Positions 35,802-45,468 of a stretch of DNA of 64,000 bases are shown here, in pieces. Below the pieces are notes generated by a model. That model was not told the DNA's origin and did no database searches. It saw only the letters and a list, made by a program, of their open reading frames with translations. Where the stretch lies: positions 186,001-250,000 of the forward strand of contig NZ_CANMTQ010000002.1 in NCBI RefSeq assembly GCF_947500835.1, written 5' to 3'. The stretch comes from an uncultured Halomonas sp. GTDB taxonomy: Bacteria; Pseudomonadota; Gammaproteobacteria; Pseudomonadales; Halomonadaceae. The first letter of the stretch is position 1. Each line of letters starts with the position of its first letter. Made by a program: the position numbers and the translations under genes.

Positions 35802-36836
35802 TCACTCAGAGACTTCCTGGAGTTTCTTCGTAACTGTGGAGTGTGCAGCCTCGCCCTTTTCTCCGGCTCGATGGGCTATTTTTTCCCATGAGGCAAAAGC
35901 AGCCTGCTGAAACTTCTCGACATTCTCTTGGTTAAAAGGCTCCAGAATGGTGACACCCAGTTCCTCGTGTCTTTCACGAGCCTTGGTTTCACGCTCTTCA
36001 TCTACCGCTTTTGCGCGTGTTTCTTCCCAGAGCTCCTGTCCCGCCTTCTTGAGCAGCTTCTGATGTTCTTCATCTAGGGATTGCCAGGTCTTCTCGCTGA
36101 CACCAAACATGGCAGGGACCGCCGCCCAAGGGTGGATATAGGCCTCGTAATCAGTGACTTCATTGAGAGAGACGGTTTCTGCCACTGTTGACAGATAGTA
36201 GGCGCAATCAACTACGCCGGTTTGCAAGGCCATGTACATGTCGTTTTGCGGAATGACCTGTGCGGAGATATCCAAACGGGTAAAGGTGTCGACCAGGTGC
36301 GCGGACCAGACCCGGACTTTCTTGTCTTGAAGTTCCTCGAGGGAGTTCACGGGTTCATTGCAATGCATGCCGACACTAAATACTGGTGAAACGATCCCCC
36401 CAATGGTCTCAATACCCCAGTCGGCATAGAGATCCGAGTACACGTCACGCAAAGTGGGCAATAGATCCAGGTGCTGCTGGGATGTCTTGATAGCGCCTTG
36501 CGCATAGACGGCAGCAAGGGCTGGAGCATCGCGGGTATAGTACTCGCCATACAACAAGGCCATATCGACGACGCCTTGTTGCAGTATTCTCAGCATGTCC
36601 GGCTCGTTCAAACCCAGCGAAGCAGCATGATAAACATCTATCTGAAGTGAACCATTGGAAAGCTCTTTCACTCGCTCGGCAAAATCATCGACATATCCCG
36701 ACTCGGGCCGCGACTCGGCATAGCCATTGTGAAACTTGAGTACTCGATCGGCAGCGTGCACTGTGCCCGTCAGGGTCAGAAGCACAGCGGTCAAGGCAGA
36801 ATAGGTCAGAACAGGTTTCGTTAGCTTGTTGAACAT
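35802..36836 (-). CDS. dctP: TRAP transporter substrate-binding protein, DctP
   Basis: A 344-aa periplasmic receptor with a cleavable signal (LTAVLLTLTGTVHA-ADR). Family features include KFHNGYAESRPESGYVDDFA, KKVRVWSAHLVDTF and VIPQNDMYMALQTGVVDCAY. AGAGGTG precedes the ATG. It is the first gene of dctPQM and divergent from a LysR gene; a 55-bp sequence shared with the hyuA promoter lies 68 bp upstream. The substrate is not given by the sequence. It is not a TAXI receptor. Confidence 0.92.
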   Translation of the reverse strand: MFNKLTKPVLTYSALTAVLLTLTGTVHAADRVLKFHNGYAESRPESGYVDDFAERVKELSNGSLQIDVYHAASLGLNEPDMLRILQQGVVDMALLYGEYYTRDAPALAAVYAQGAIKTSQQHLDLLPTLRDVYSDLYADWGIETIGGIVSPVFSVGMHCNEPVNSLEELQDKKVRVWSAHLVDTFTRLDISAQVIPQNDMYMALQTGVVDCAYYLSTVAETVSLNEVTDYEAYIHPWAAVPAMFGVSEKTWQSLDEEHQKLLKKAGQELWEETRAKAVDEERETKARERHEELGVTILEPFNQENVEKFQQAAFASWEKIAHRAGEKGEAAHSTVTKKLQEVSE

Positions 36837-36903
36837 GCTGCCACACCTCTATCACTTAGTTATTGTACCGACGCTGGAACCGTCGTTTTACTTGACAATA
36901 TTT

Positions 36904-36958
36904 AGACTATGCCTCAAAACTCATACCGTCTAATGCCATTTTTCAAAGAATTGATAAC
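36904..36958. promoter_or_regulatory. shared regulatory element, copy A (dctP/lysR divergent promoter)
   Basis: A 55-bp stretch with AGACTATGCC, a 12-bp spacer, CCGTCTAATGCC and, 11 bp later, AATTGATAAC. The same blocks with the same spacing occur upstream of hyuA at 43604-43658. It sits directly before the LysR gene and 68 bp upstream of dctP, as expected for a LysR operator. Confidence 0.7.
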
Positions 36959-36961
36959 TTT

Positions 36962-37864
36962 ATGGACAAAAATCTCAGGTTCGATATTCGCCATGTCAGG
37001 GCCTTCATTACGGTGGCCGAGACCTTACACTTCAAGAAAGCGGCCGATATCCTGTGTATTACGCAGCCTGCCTTTAGCCGACTTATCAAAGGACTGGAAG
37101 AAAGTGTGGGAGCAGAATTATTCAAGCGGACTACACGTCAGGTCGAGCTCACTGAAGCAGGACGGCTATTTTTAATAGAATGTAAAGACGCTCTTAACCA
37201 TCTGGAGCGGGGGGTTCATCTCGCCCAGCTTGCCGCTCAGGGCGATATCGGTCACATCACCGTTGCCTATAACGATTTTTCAATTAACGGTGTCCTCCCT
37301 GAAATACTCGATCACTTCAAGCAAAAGCATCCCAGCATTGCGGTAAATCTCACTTACATGCCTTCCCATGAGCAATACCAGGCAATAAAGGACTACGATA
37401 TTGATGTTGGTTTCTTGATCGGTCCTATCGAGCTGAAAGGTGTGGAAACGCATCGACTGGCATTGGAGAAGATCGTTGCCATCCTGCCCGAACGGCATCC
37501 ATTAGCCACCCGTAAGAGCATCAAGGTAGAAGAACTGGCAAATGAAAGGTTCATACTGGGCGCAGCGAGCGGTTGGCAAGCATTTCGTTCCTATATTTCC
37601 GAGCTTTGCTTGAAATCAGGCTTTACACCTCATGTCATCCAGGAGGCAACAACCAGCAACGGTATATTTGGACTGGTGGCCGCAAACATGGGCATATCTC
37701 TGTACTCTGAATGTGCAAAGAGTTTCAAGCGAAAGGGTATTGCTATCGTGCCACTTGAAAATGAACAGCACAGCATCGAGACGATTGCCGCTTGGAACCA
37801 GGCTTATATTAGCCCAAGCTTTAAACTATTTAGAGACTTACTGCAAAATGAACTTAATATTTGA
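36962..37864 (+). CDS. LysR-family regulator of the hydantoin/TRAP region
   Basis: A 300-aa LysR-type regulator, BenM/CatM-like. The HTH is TLHFKKAADILCITQPAFSR (about residues 22-41), followed by the LIKGLEESVGAELFKRTTRQ linker. A periplasmic-binding-like effector domain follows (ITVAYNDFSINGVLPEIL, HPLATRKSIKVEEL). It is divergent from dctPQM. The repeated element beside it and at the hyuA promoter suggests it controls both units. The ribosome site before the ATG is poor, so low expression or a leaderless start is possible. Codon use is AT-richer than outside this block. Confidence 0.88.
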   Translation: MDKNLRFDIRHVRAFITVAETLHFKKAADILCITQPAFSRLIKGLEESVGAELFKRTTRQVELTEAGRLFLIECKDALNHLERGVHLAQLAAQGDIGHITVAYNDFSINGVLPEILDHFKQKHPSIAVNLTYMPSHEQYQAIKDYDIDVGFLIGPIELKGVETHRLALEKIVAILPERHPLATRKSIKVEELANERFILGAASGWQAFRSYISELCLKSGFTPHVIQEATTSNGIFGLVAANMGISLYSECAKSFKRKGIAIVPLENEQHSIETIAAWNQAYISPSFKLFRDLLQNELNI

Positions 37865-37930
37865 TAAAGGCTGCGGCGTCATGTACCAAGTTATCATCTA
37901 CACCGCAGCACGATCACGCGATATGAAGCT

Positions 37931-39445
37931 TTAAAGGTCTTCTCTAGCAGCATCTTGCTCGGCAGCACCATTTTTTTCGCGTAAGAAAAGCTTACTCTCT
38001 TCACTATAGATCCAGTTCTCACCGACACTGGTAGCCAAAAAATTTTCACCATCATTATCCAAACACTCTGTTTGAGGATATTTTGGCATGACAAATAATT
38101 TCATTAAGATAAAGTATATGGCGGCGCCGGAAAAGAACCCAACTACAAATGCCCAAGAACCAGAATAGAACGCCAAGCCACCCGCACTAAACCAAGCTAT
38201 TATACCTGCCAGATTAAATCCTTTTGTGTAATAGAACTGGCCTGAAAATGTATAAAGCTGGGGCACATTGAGCCGCCGTTTTCTTATCAAGTAATAATCT
38301 GCAATCATTATATCGCCAATTGCAGAAAGAAATGACCCATAAGAGAACAAGAAAGAGAACAGATTATCCAAGATAGCCCAAGGCATAGCTAACGTCCCGA
38401 CAACACCAGCGATAAACACTGCCATAGGGTATTTGATATATGGGGCTCCAACATTCACGAATGTCAGGGCAGCGGGAATAAGATTAGCGGCATTGTTTGT
38501 CGACCACTGCGCCAATATTACCAGAACCAATAATATTATGAGGCTGAAACCAGCGCTTTGCCCCTGTATTACATTAACTGGATTCCAGTCGCCTGCGGCA
38601 ATGAAAGAGACAGCGCCAATTAAAGCTATCCAGGCTTGGGTAACAGGCAAAGCGAAAAGTTGAGCTGCAAATATGTTTCTATTGCGTGAAAAAAAATTCC
38701 TTGTGCCAGAGCGCACTTTAACGAATCGGGTTATGTTTGGAATATCAATTGCAAGAGTAGACCAAAATGCAACATTAGCGAGGAATAAAGTTAAAATAGT
38801 GACGTCTTGATCTCCAGCGAACGTCCATATATTGACGCCATTTGTTTCTGCAAGAACATCTAGCGTGTAATACATCCAAACAGATATTATCATTATCGCT
38901 GGTGCAGCTATGGCGGCAAGGCGCTCGACGGCCTTTATCCCCAAGGCAGTATTTATCATCTGAATAACAGCAAAGACAGCATACCAAAGAGGCCAATTGG
39001 AATAGCCTGATAAATACTCAATTATGCCATTAAGTGCAAGAGCACCCAGGTATGTTTGTATTCCAAACCAAATTGCTGCCACTATACCTCTAAATATAGA
39101 GGGCAGATGTGTTCCAAGCACTCCGAATGGTGCGCGCAAATAAACGGCAAACGAGAGACCGTGCTCTGTTCCGATATCGGCGGTCAATACCATCAAGGAA
39201 GCTAGTACAATATTGGCTACAAAAATTACTGCCACAACCTGGGCCAACGGAAGACCAGCGACTCCATTGGCTCCAAGTTGAAAAGTCGCAATCATTACCG
39301 CGATGCCGATCCATATCCATACGAATCCCAGCGCTGATATTGGTTTTTGATTTGTTGCTACTGGCAAAATAGATGTTTCCAAAAGCTGATTTCTAGGTGC
39401 TTCCTTCTGATCGATCAACGGTTCTGAACCAATATCCGCTGGCAT
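37931..39445 (-). CDS. NCS1-family permease (cytosine/allantoin/hydantoin type)
   Basis: A 504-aa inner-membrane transporter with about 12 hydrophobic segments. NCS1 traits are ISALGFVWIWIGIAVMIATF, GSFLSAIGDIMIADYYLIRK and the DIPNITRFVKVRSGTRN loop. The family moves nucleobases, allantoin and hydantoins with H+ or Na+ (Mhp1 carries hydantoins). It is co-directional with and downstream of hyuB, so uptake of a hydantoin is the best guess. It ends in a charged hydrophilic tail of about 50 residues. AAGGGG precedes the ATG. The gene is AT-rich. Confidence 0.87.
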   Translation of the reverse strand: MPADIGSEPLIDQKEAPRNQLLETSILPVATNQKPISALGFVWIWIGIAVMIATFQLGANGVAGLPLAQVVAVIFVANIVLASLMVLTADIGTEHGLSFAVYLRAPFGVLGTHLPSIFRGIVAAIWFGIQTYLGALALNGIIEYLSGYSNWPLWYAVFAVIQMINTALGIKAVERLAAIAAPAIMIISVWMYYTLDVLAETNGVNIWTFAGDQDVTILTLFLANVAFWSTLAIDIPNITRFVKVRSGTRNFFSRNRNIFAAQLFALPVTQAWIALIGAVSFIAAGDWNPVNVIQGQSAGFSLIILLVLVILAQWSTNNAANLIPAALTFVNVGAPYIKYPMAVFIAGVVGTLAMPWAILDNLFSFLFSYGSFLSAIGDIMIADYYLIRKRRLNVPQLYTFSGQFYYTKGFNLAGIIAWFSAGGLAFYSGSWAFVVGFFSGAAIYFILMKLFVMPKYPQTECLDNDGENFLATSVGENWIYSEESKLFLREKNGAAEQDAAREDL

Positions 39446-39602
39446 TGGAATACCCCTTTGTTTGTATTTATTAAGACAGCATTAAAAATCACAAGAGCTA
39501 TTGAGATAAATTTTATAGAATTACCATTCAGGTTTTATGCAAGCGAGTATATCTATGACACCCGCTTGCATTTGGCACGTAATTCTTCGATTTTAAATCA
39601 CT

Positions 39603-41369
39603 TTAATTTTCCTGCTGCAACTCTTTTCTACGCTCTTTGGTAGCGTTAATATCAATATCAAGATCAGTGGTCAGAACTACACCATAAATTTCATAGGCGT
39701 GTTCCACTGTACAAAAATCATCCAACACGTCTTCTCTAACCTTTTCGATTGAACGCTCCAAGGGATTACCATAACCACCACCGCATGGCGAATAATAAGC
39801 CATCACATCACCTGCCTGAGTGCTATACCCGGAGAATTTCGATGGCATTTCTTTTCTTTTGCTTTGGGCCGGTAAGTTATATATTTCGGTCTTTCCTACA
39901 GCGCCATCTTTCCCGCCAAACACGCCCCAGGGAACATCATAATGACGTTCACTTTCATGGGTTATAAAACCTGGTGTAAGTACTCTTTGCTCTTTTACAA
40001 CACCAATTCCACCGCGATACTTTCCAGCTCCTGGCATGACATCGTCACGTAATTCGTAACGGTCACAAATCATTGGCAAGTGCATCCCAAGATCTTCAAT
40101 GGGATTGTTTCGTGTATTTGCCATGAGGTTATCAATAGAATCCGGACCGTCTGATCTTGGTCTACCCCCATATGCTCCTTCATTGACCTCAAGGAACACC
40201 CAATAATCACCGTCTTCTTTTATTCCCGCGTAAGACGCAAAGGAAATGGAAGCAGAGCTACCCGCAATAACCTTATCGGGTATTACTGGAGCCAATGCCT
40301 TTATTATAAGATCAATCATCCTGTTGCATTGTGTAAAACGTGCTTCAGCAGCGGCCGGAAAGATAGGATTGAATATCGAGCCCTTAGGAGCAATGACACT
40401 TATAGGTTTGAACGACCCTTCATTTGATGGAATAGGCACATCAAGATTATAAGCATCCAGAAGCAGCTTTCTGAACGCTGCATATGCTGCTACTTTGCAA
40501 GACCCTTCGAAAGGTACATTATAGGCAGTCACTGTCTGAGGCGCCGAGCCGGTCAAATCTACTACGATAGAATCGCCTTTAACCTTGACGGTTACCACAA
40601 TAGGCAAACGATCCTCGCGATTCCTACCATCGTCGTCTAGAAAGCCTTCCGCTCGATATTCACCATCTGGTACTTCTTCTATTTTCTGTCGCAGAATCTT
40701 CTCAGAGTAGTCGATTAGTTTTTCAATAGCTGAAAAAGTAAGTTCTTTTCCATAGCGATCCAGTAACTCCTGAAACCTTTTGACACCAAGCTTAGCTGAA
40801 GCAACCTGGGCTTCTATATCACGCATCAACTGATTCGAAGCGCGACTATTTGCCGTTATCATTTTTGCAATGCCTTCATTCCTAACGCCTTTCTCATAGA
40901 GCTTGAGGCCGGCAAATAGCATGCCCTCAGCGTAGACATCCCCCACATCGATTATGAGCCCAGGAGTTGCAGCACCTATGTCAATGTGATGGGCCGTGTT
41001 GCCTGAAAATGCAACGAGTTCGCCCTGGTGAAATATAGGAATTACAATTGCCAGATCGGGGGTGTGACTGGACCCATGATAAGGGTGATTATGAACGACT
41101 ACATCACCTTCATGCCATTCGCCTCCCTGCAATGTCTCTTCAATACCACGAAGATAAGCAGGAATTGAGCCAATGTGCATTGGCGTCGATTCAGACTCGC
41201 AGATTGTTTGATAATTGATATCAAACAAGCCAGCGCCGAGATCCTGGGACTCGCGGATAATCGAAGAGAAGGACATTCTGTAAAGAACATGGCCCATTTC
41301 TTCAGCTATGGTGTCCAATGCACCACTTATTACTTGGCAGGTAATAGGATCGACTTGATTGTTGTTCAT
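39603..41369 (-). CDS. hyuB: hydantoinase B / oxoprolinase-family subunit
   Basis: The 588-aa HyuB subunit of ATP-dependent hydantoinase/N-methylhydantoinase-type enzymes. Features are ITCQVISGALDTIAEEMGHV, NHPYHGSSHTPDLAIVIPIF, an INPIxPAA-type segment (FNPIFPAAAEARFTQCN) and the C-terminal SPCGGGYGNPLERS. It overlaps hyuA by ATGA. With HyuA it hydrolyses a hydantoin ring with ATP. A 5-oxoprolinase or acetone-carboxylase-like function is the alternative; the carbamoylsarcosine-amidase-like neighbour favours N-methylhydantoin. Confidence 0.9.
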   Translation of the reverse strand: MNNNQVDPITCQVISGALDTIAEEMGHVLYRMSFSSIIRESQDLGAGLFDINYQTICESESTPMHIGSIPAYLRGIEETLQGGEWHEGDVVVHNHPYHGSSHTPDLAIVIPIFHQGELVAFSGNTAHHIDIGAATPGLIIDVGDVYAEGMLFAGLKLYEKGVRNEGIAKMITANSRASNQLMRDIEAQVASAKLGVKRFQELLDRYGKELTFSAIEKLIDYSEKILRQKIEEVPDGEYRAEGFLDDDGRNREDRLPIVVTVKVKGDSIVVDLTGSAPQTVTAYNVPFEGSCKVAAYAAFRKLLLDAYNLDVPIPSNEGSFKPISVIAPKGSIFNPIFPAAAEARFTQCNRMIDLIIKALAPVIPDKVIAGSSASISFASYAGIKEDGDYWVFLEVNEGAYGGRPRSDGPDSIDNLMANTRNNPIEDLGMHLPMICDRYELRDDVMPGAGKYRGGIGVVKEQRVLTPGFITHESERHYDVPWGVFGGKDGAVGKTEIYNLPAQSKRKEMPSKFSGYSTQAGDVMAYYSPCGGGYGNPLERSIEKVREDVLDDFCTVEHAYEIYGVVLTTDLDIDINATKERRKELQQEN

Positions 41370-43474
41370 TTCTCACCTCGCTGATGCTTTTTGGCAATCA
41401 TCAGGTTTCCATATTTTGTGACTTCGGCCATCCAGCCGGGAGGAACTAAAGAAGTAGAATCGTGCTGCATCAAAAGTGCAGGCCCCTCTATAGTCTGACC
41501 AGCTCCTAGCAAAGTTCTGTTGTATCTTGGAGTAAGCATCTCTGAACCATCGTCAAAAACTGTATTGCGTTCGTACATGAAAGCTTCTTTGAGATCTTGA
41601 TCACCAGCTTCTCTTAGTGTTTCCCAAGACAGCTTCTCTGAATCGGACGTACCAATGATACGCAGTGTCACAAGCTCAACCGCGGCGTCATTGAAACGAT
41701 ATCCATAATCCATTTCGTGAGTTTTATGAAAATTTTCAATGACTATCGCTAGTTTATCGCTGTCCAACTTTCCCGAAGGTATGTCTGCTCGCAACTCGAA
41801 TCCTTGTCCGTGGTAGCGGCATTCTGCCAGGCGAGTTAACTTGATATCCTTTTCTTCTACACCATCATTGCGGAGTTTTTGAACAATCCTGTCTTCAAGC
41901 TCATCTATATAAACTATAATATTCTCAAAATTCTTATTCGAAATAGTGTTGAGATCACATAGCAATGAACTTGTTGCTTCATACTGAAGGTTGGTAGTCA
42001 ACAAACCAGCGGCTGATGTTATCCCTGGTGCAGGAGGAGCCAATACTGCCTTGGCGCTTATTTCCTCCGCTAAAGCAGGGCCATGGACAGGGCCAGCCCC
42101 CCCAAAAGGCATCAAAACATAATCTCTAGGATCCACACCTCGTGCTACTGAATTAGAGCGGATAGCCAAAGCCATATTATTGTTAATTATTTTAACAATC
42201 CCTAAGGCTGCATCTTTTACACTCAGACCAAGTGGCTCTGCTACATTCTCTTTAACCGCCTTGATGGAAAGCTCAGGATCAATTTTTAGATCGCCACCCA
42301 GCATTTGGTCTGGATCCAGGCGCCCCAAGATGATGTTGGCATCGGTAACAGTGGGTTCCTTGCCTCCACGGTTATAGCAAGCTGGGCCCGGCATCGACCC
42401 CGCCGACCGTGGACCTACTTGGAAACCACCTGCCTCATCAACGTAAGCAATCGACCCTCCTCCGGCGCCGATGGTAATAAGGTCGATCATTGGTACCATG
42501 ACAGGATGACCACCCACATATGAATCTCTAGGATTCATTATTTTTATATCACCCTCCGAAAGCGTTGATATGTCAGCCGAGGTGCCTCCTATATCGACAG
42601 TGATGATATTTTTTTCACCATCTAGCCCTGCGAAATAATGTCCACCAATCACGCCTCCAGCAGGCCCTGACATTAAGATATTAACGGGCTTATCACAGCA
42701 ACTCTCTACAGTAGACACACCACCGTTGGATTGCATGATGCGTAAATCAGCAAAAATCCCTTGTTCTTTTAATTCGCTTTCGAGATGCTTGAGATAATGT
42801 GAGGTTTTCGGTCCAATGTAAGCATTCATTGCCGTGGTTGAAAATCGCTCATACTCTCTCATGGCGTCTACTACCTCACATGAGCAGCAAACGTAGGCAT
42901 CCGGTATCACCTCTTCGACGATGCTTTTTGCCTTAAGCTCGTGGGATCGATTCAAGAAGGAGTACAGAAATCCTATAATAACGGACTTGATACCATTGCT
43001 TTTTAGCTTTTCTGCTGCGGCTCTGACTTCCGCTTCGTCGAGGGCAGTTTCGACTTTGCCTTCTGGAGGTAAAATGCGTTCGTGGATAGGGATTCTATTG
43101 CGTCGTTTCACTAAAGGAGAAGACTGCCAAGGCACATCGAAGTGGAGAGAGAAGTTGTGCGGCCGCTTATGTCGTCCAATATGCAATATATCGCGAAAAC
43201 CCTTGGTGGTAAGCATTCCCACCTCGGCGCCGTTATGTTCAATGGAGATATTTGTCGCTACGGTAGTGCCGTGGACGATAAGACTAATTTCACTTTTATC
43301 GATGCGGGCTTTCTTGCATACCTCAATTATACCTTGCATTACTGCGATGGATTGATCATCAGTGGTGCTTGGTACCTTATGTTGATAAACACTTTTACCA
43401 ATCGAGTCCTCATGAGTGGTTTCCAATATTATGTCTGTATTGGTACCACCTACATCTACTCCAATACGTGCCAT
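41366..43474 (-). CDS. hyuA: hydantoinase A / oxoprolinase-family subunit
   Basis: The 702-aa ATP-binding HyuA subunit with an ASKHA fold. The phosphate loop is IGVDVGGTNTDIIL (residues 3-16), then VHGTTVATNISIE, a second glycine-rich ITVDIGGTSADIST and GAGGGSIAYVDEAGGFQVGP, all hallmarks of hydantoinase A/5-oxoprolinase/acetone carboxylase beta. GAGGAAAG precedes the ATG. It is the first gene of hyuA-hyuB, possibly with the NCS1 permease, and has a copy of the shared regulatory element about 130 bp upstream. The gene is notably AT-rich. Confidence 0.9.
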   Translation of the reverse strand: MARIGVDVGGTNTDIILETTHEDSIGKSVYQHKVPSTTDDQSIAVMQGIIEVCKKARIDKSEISLIVHGTTVATNISIEHNGAEVGMLTTKGFRDILHIGRHKRPHNFSLHFDVPWQSSPLVKRRNRIPIHERILPPEGKVETALDEAEVRAAAEKLKSNGIKSVIIGFLYSFLNRSHELKAKSIVEEVIPDAYVCCSCEVVDAMREYERFSTTAMNAYIGPKTSHYLKHLESELKEQGIFADLRIMQSNGGVSTVESCCDKPVNILMSGPAGGVIGGHYFAGLDGEKNIITVDIGGTSADISTLSEGDIKIMNPRDSYVGGHPVMVPMIDLITIGAGGGSIAYVDEAGGFQVGPRSAGSMPGPACYNRGGKEPTVTDANIILGRLDPDQMLGGDLKIDPELSIKAVKENVAEPLGLSVKDAALGIVKIINNNMALAIRSNSVARGVDPRDYVLMPFGGAGPVHGPALAEEISAKAVLAPPAPGITSAAGLLTTNLQYEATSSLLCDLNTISNKNFENIIVYIDELEDRIVQKLRNDGVEEKDIKLTRLAECRYHGQGFELRADIPSGKLDSDKLAIVIENFHKTHEMDYGYRFNDAAVELVTLRIIGTSDSEKLSWETLREAGDQDLKEAFMYERNTVFDDGSEMLTPRYNRTLLGAGQTIEGPALLMQHDSTSLVPPGWMAEVTKYGNLMIAKKHQRGEK

Positions 43475-44074
43475 CTCGCTTTCCTCTTTAGCCTTGTTAT
43501 ATGTACTGGTATAAAAATTTTGTAAATGTTTAAGAAATGGCTTTCCTACTTTATAGGAAGTTTGGTTTTGTTTTTAAAACACGTAATTTCTTTCGATATT
43601 TTCAGGCTATTCCAAACCAAGACCACCGTCTAATGCCGTTATGCCCAAAATTGATACCCGCTCGAGCAATAATTATTCGCCCCTCCCTTCTTAGCATTTT
43701 CAATACCCAAGCCCATAATCATTAAAAGATTTTCGAATCGCTGTAGCCTCGGTCAGGTCAGCACATTCCCAACACCGGATTTTTAGCTGATCGACAGCGA
43801 TCCATCGTGTGCCCACAGTTATCCAGCGACGACACCGCTATTCTTTTTCCTGCTACTGTTTTTACTGTTTATTGATCTACGGGCTGGGTGGTGGATCAGG
43901 CCTTACAGCACTAGTCTTTTAAAATTGAGAGCCAGCTTTGAGACATGGCCAAAACGCATGAGCAGCCTGCTACATTTGTGCCGCCTTAGTTAAGGCATGG
44001 TCCGTACATATATCGAAGTTTCCTTTACAATTACGGCTATTTGAGATCGTCTTCCTACTTTTGGGAACCAACGC
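43475..44074. other. 600-bp intergenic region between hyuA and rmuC
   Basis: AT-rich, divergent promoter region. It holds copy B of the shared regulatory element (43604-43658) and a small inverted repeat TTCCTA/TAGGAA at 43544-43559. Between about 43700 and 44050 no gene, RNA or repeat is seen. It marks the edge of the AT-rich block. Confidence 0.6.
43604..43658. promoter_or_regulatory. shared regulatory element, copy B (hyuA promoter)
   Basis: AGGCTATTCC, 12-bp spacer, CCGTCTAATGCC and AATTGATACC at the same spacing as copy A at 36904-36958. It lies about 130 bp upstream of hyuA in the same orientation relative to that gene as copy A has to dctP. Confidence 0.7.
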
Positions 44075-45415
44075 ATGCAAGTCGAGGCTTTGCCACTAAC
44101 CCTTTCTGCTTCATTACTTGTCGCCCTAGTGACAGGCATTCTGTTGACCTTTCTGATCCTGCGCAGCAAATGGATCGTTAGTCAGCAGGCGGCTCAACAT
44201 TATCACCAGCGCCTGACTCAAAGTGAGCAAGAGCTGGCCCAGACCCGCGAGCGCCTCGACCGCACTTTGCAAGCATTGCAGGATGAGCGGGTGGCCAATA
44301 CCCGCATGTCGATCACCCTGGAACAGAAACAGCGTCATTTCGACGAGCAGCTTGCTTTTGTCGATGCCAGCCGGGAACAGCTAAAGGAAGAGTTCGAGAA
44401 TTTGGCCAATGAGGTGCTTGAGCGCAAGGGCAAAAGCTTCAGCGAATTCTCGGAGAGGAATCTGACCAACCTGCTCCAACCCATGCATGCGGAGATGAAA
44501 GGCTTCCGGGAGCGGATCGAGCATCTGCATCATCAGGACACTCGGCAACAGGAAGCGCTGCGCTCTGAGCTCAAGAACCTGCAAAGTCTCAATCGGGAGA
44601 TTACCGATCAGGCCCAGCGTCTGACCGAGGCGCTCCAGGGCCAGAAGAAGATCCAGGGCAACTGGGGCGAGCTGATGCTGGAGAACGTGCTTGATGGCTC
44701 CGGGCTGCGACGAGGCACGGATTACAAGCGCGAGGTCAGCTTCACCACCGAGGAAGGACGCCGCCGTCCGGACGCCATCGTCTATCTGCCTCAGAACAAG
44801 CATCTGATCATCGACGCCAAGACCTCGCTTTCCGCTTACGTGCGCTACGTCAACAGCGACAGTGATCTCGAGCGCACCCAGGCGCTGGCGGAACACAGCC
44901 GGGCGGTCAGCGATCGCATCAACGAGTTGGCGGATAAGCACTACTACGACCTGCCCGGGCTCAACTCCCCGGAAGTAGTGATCATGTTCATTCCCGTGGA
45001 ATCCGCCTACGTCGAGGCGCTGAAATTCGACGACACCCTTTATCAGCGCGCCATCGAGAACAACGTCCTGGTCACCACGCCCACCACGCTACTCACCAGT
45101 CTCAATATCGTGCGCCAGCTCTGGCGCTTCGAGGACCAAAGCAAGCACAGCGCCGAACTCGCCAATCGCGCGGAGCGCTTCTACAACAAGCTGCGGGTGT
45201 TTCTGGAGAGCATGCAGGATGTGGGCAAGCGCCTTGATGGCGCGCGAATGAGCTACGATCAGGCCCTTGGCCAGCTCACCGGCGGCAAGGGCAATCTGAT
45301 CAAGCAGGCCAGCGAATTTCGTGAACTCGGCGTGTCGGTCAAGAAGGAGCTGCCGGAGGAACTGGTGGAGAAGGCGCAGCTGGAGCTGTCGCCACCCTCG
45401 TCAGACCTTTCTTGA
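44075..45415 (+). CDS. rmuC: DNA recombination protein RmuC
   Basis: A 446-aa protein with an N-terminal membrane helix (LTLSASLLVALVTGILLTFL), a long coiled coil (about residues 40-190) and a nuclease-like RmuC domain. The domain shows GNWGELMLENVLDGSGLRRG, EGRRRPDAIVYLPQNKHLII and DAKTSLSAYVRYV. RmuC limits inversion of short inverted repeats in E. coli. GGGA lies before the ATG. Base use returns to GC-rich here. It is unrelated to the metabolic genes around it and looks like core-genome content. Confidence 0.94.
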   Translation: MQVEALPLTLSASLLVALVTGILLTFLILRSKWIVSQQAAQHYHQRLTQSEQELAQTRERLDRTLQALQDERVANTRMSITLEQKQRHFDEQLAFVDASREQLKEEFENLANEVLERKGKSFSEFSERNLTNLLQPMHAEMKGFRERIEHLHHQDTRQQEALRSELKNLQSLNREITDQAQRLTEALQGQKKIQGNWGELMLENVLDGSGLRRGTDYKREVSFTTEEGRRRPDAIVYLPQNKHLIIDAKTSLSAYVRYVNSDSDLERTQALAEHSRAVSDRINELADKHYYDLPGLNSPEVVIMFIPVESAYVEALKFDDTLYQRAIENNVLVTTPTTLLTSLNIVRQLWRFEDQSKHSAELANRAERFYNKLRVFLESMQDVGKRLDGARMSYDQALGQLTGGKGNLIKQASEFRELGVSVKKELPEELVEKAQLELSPPSSDLS

Positions 45416-45468
45416 CCATATGACGGACTGCAGCCAACGACGCGGACCAATATTCTGGGAACAATGAT

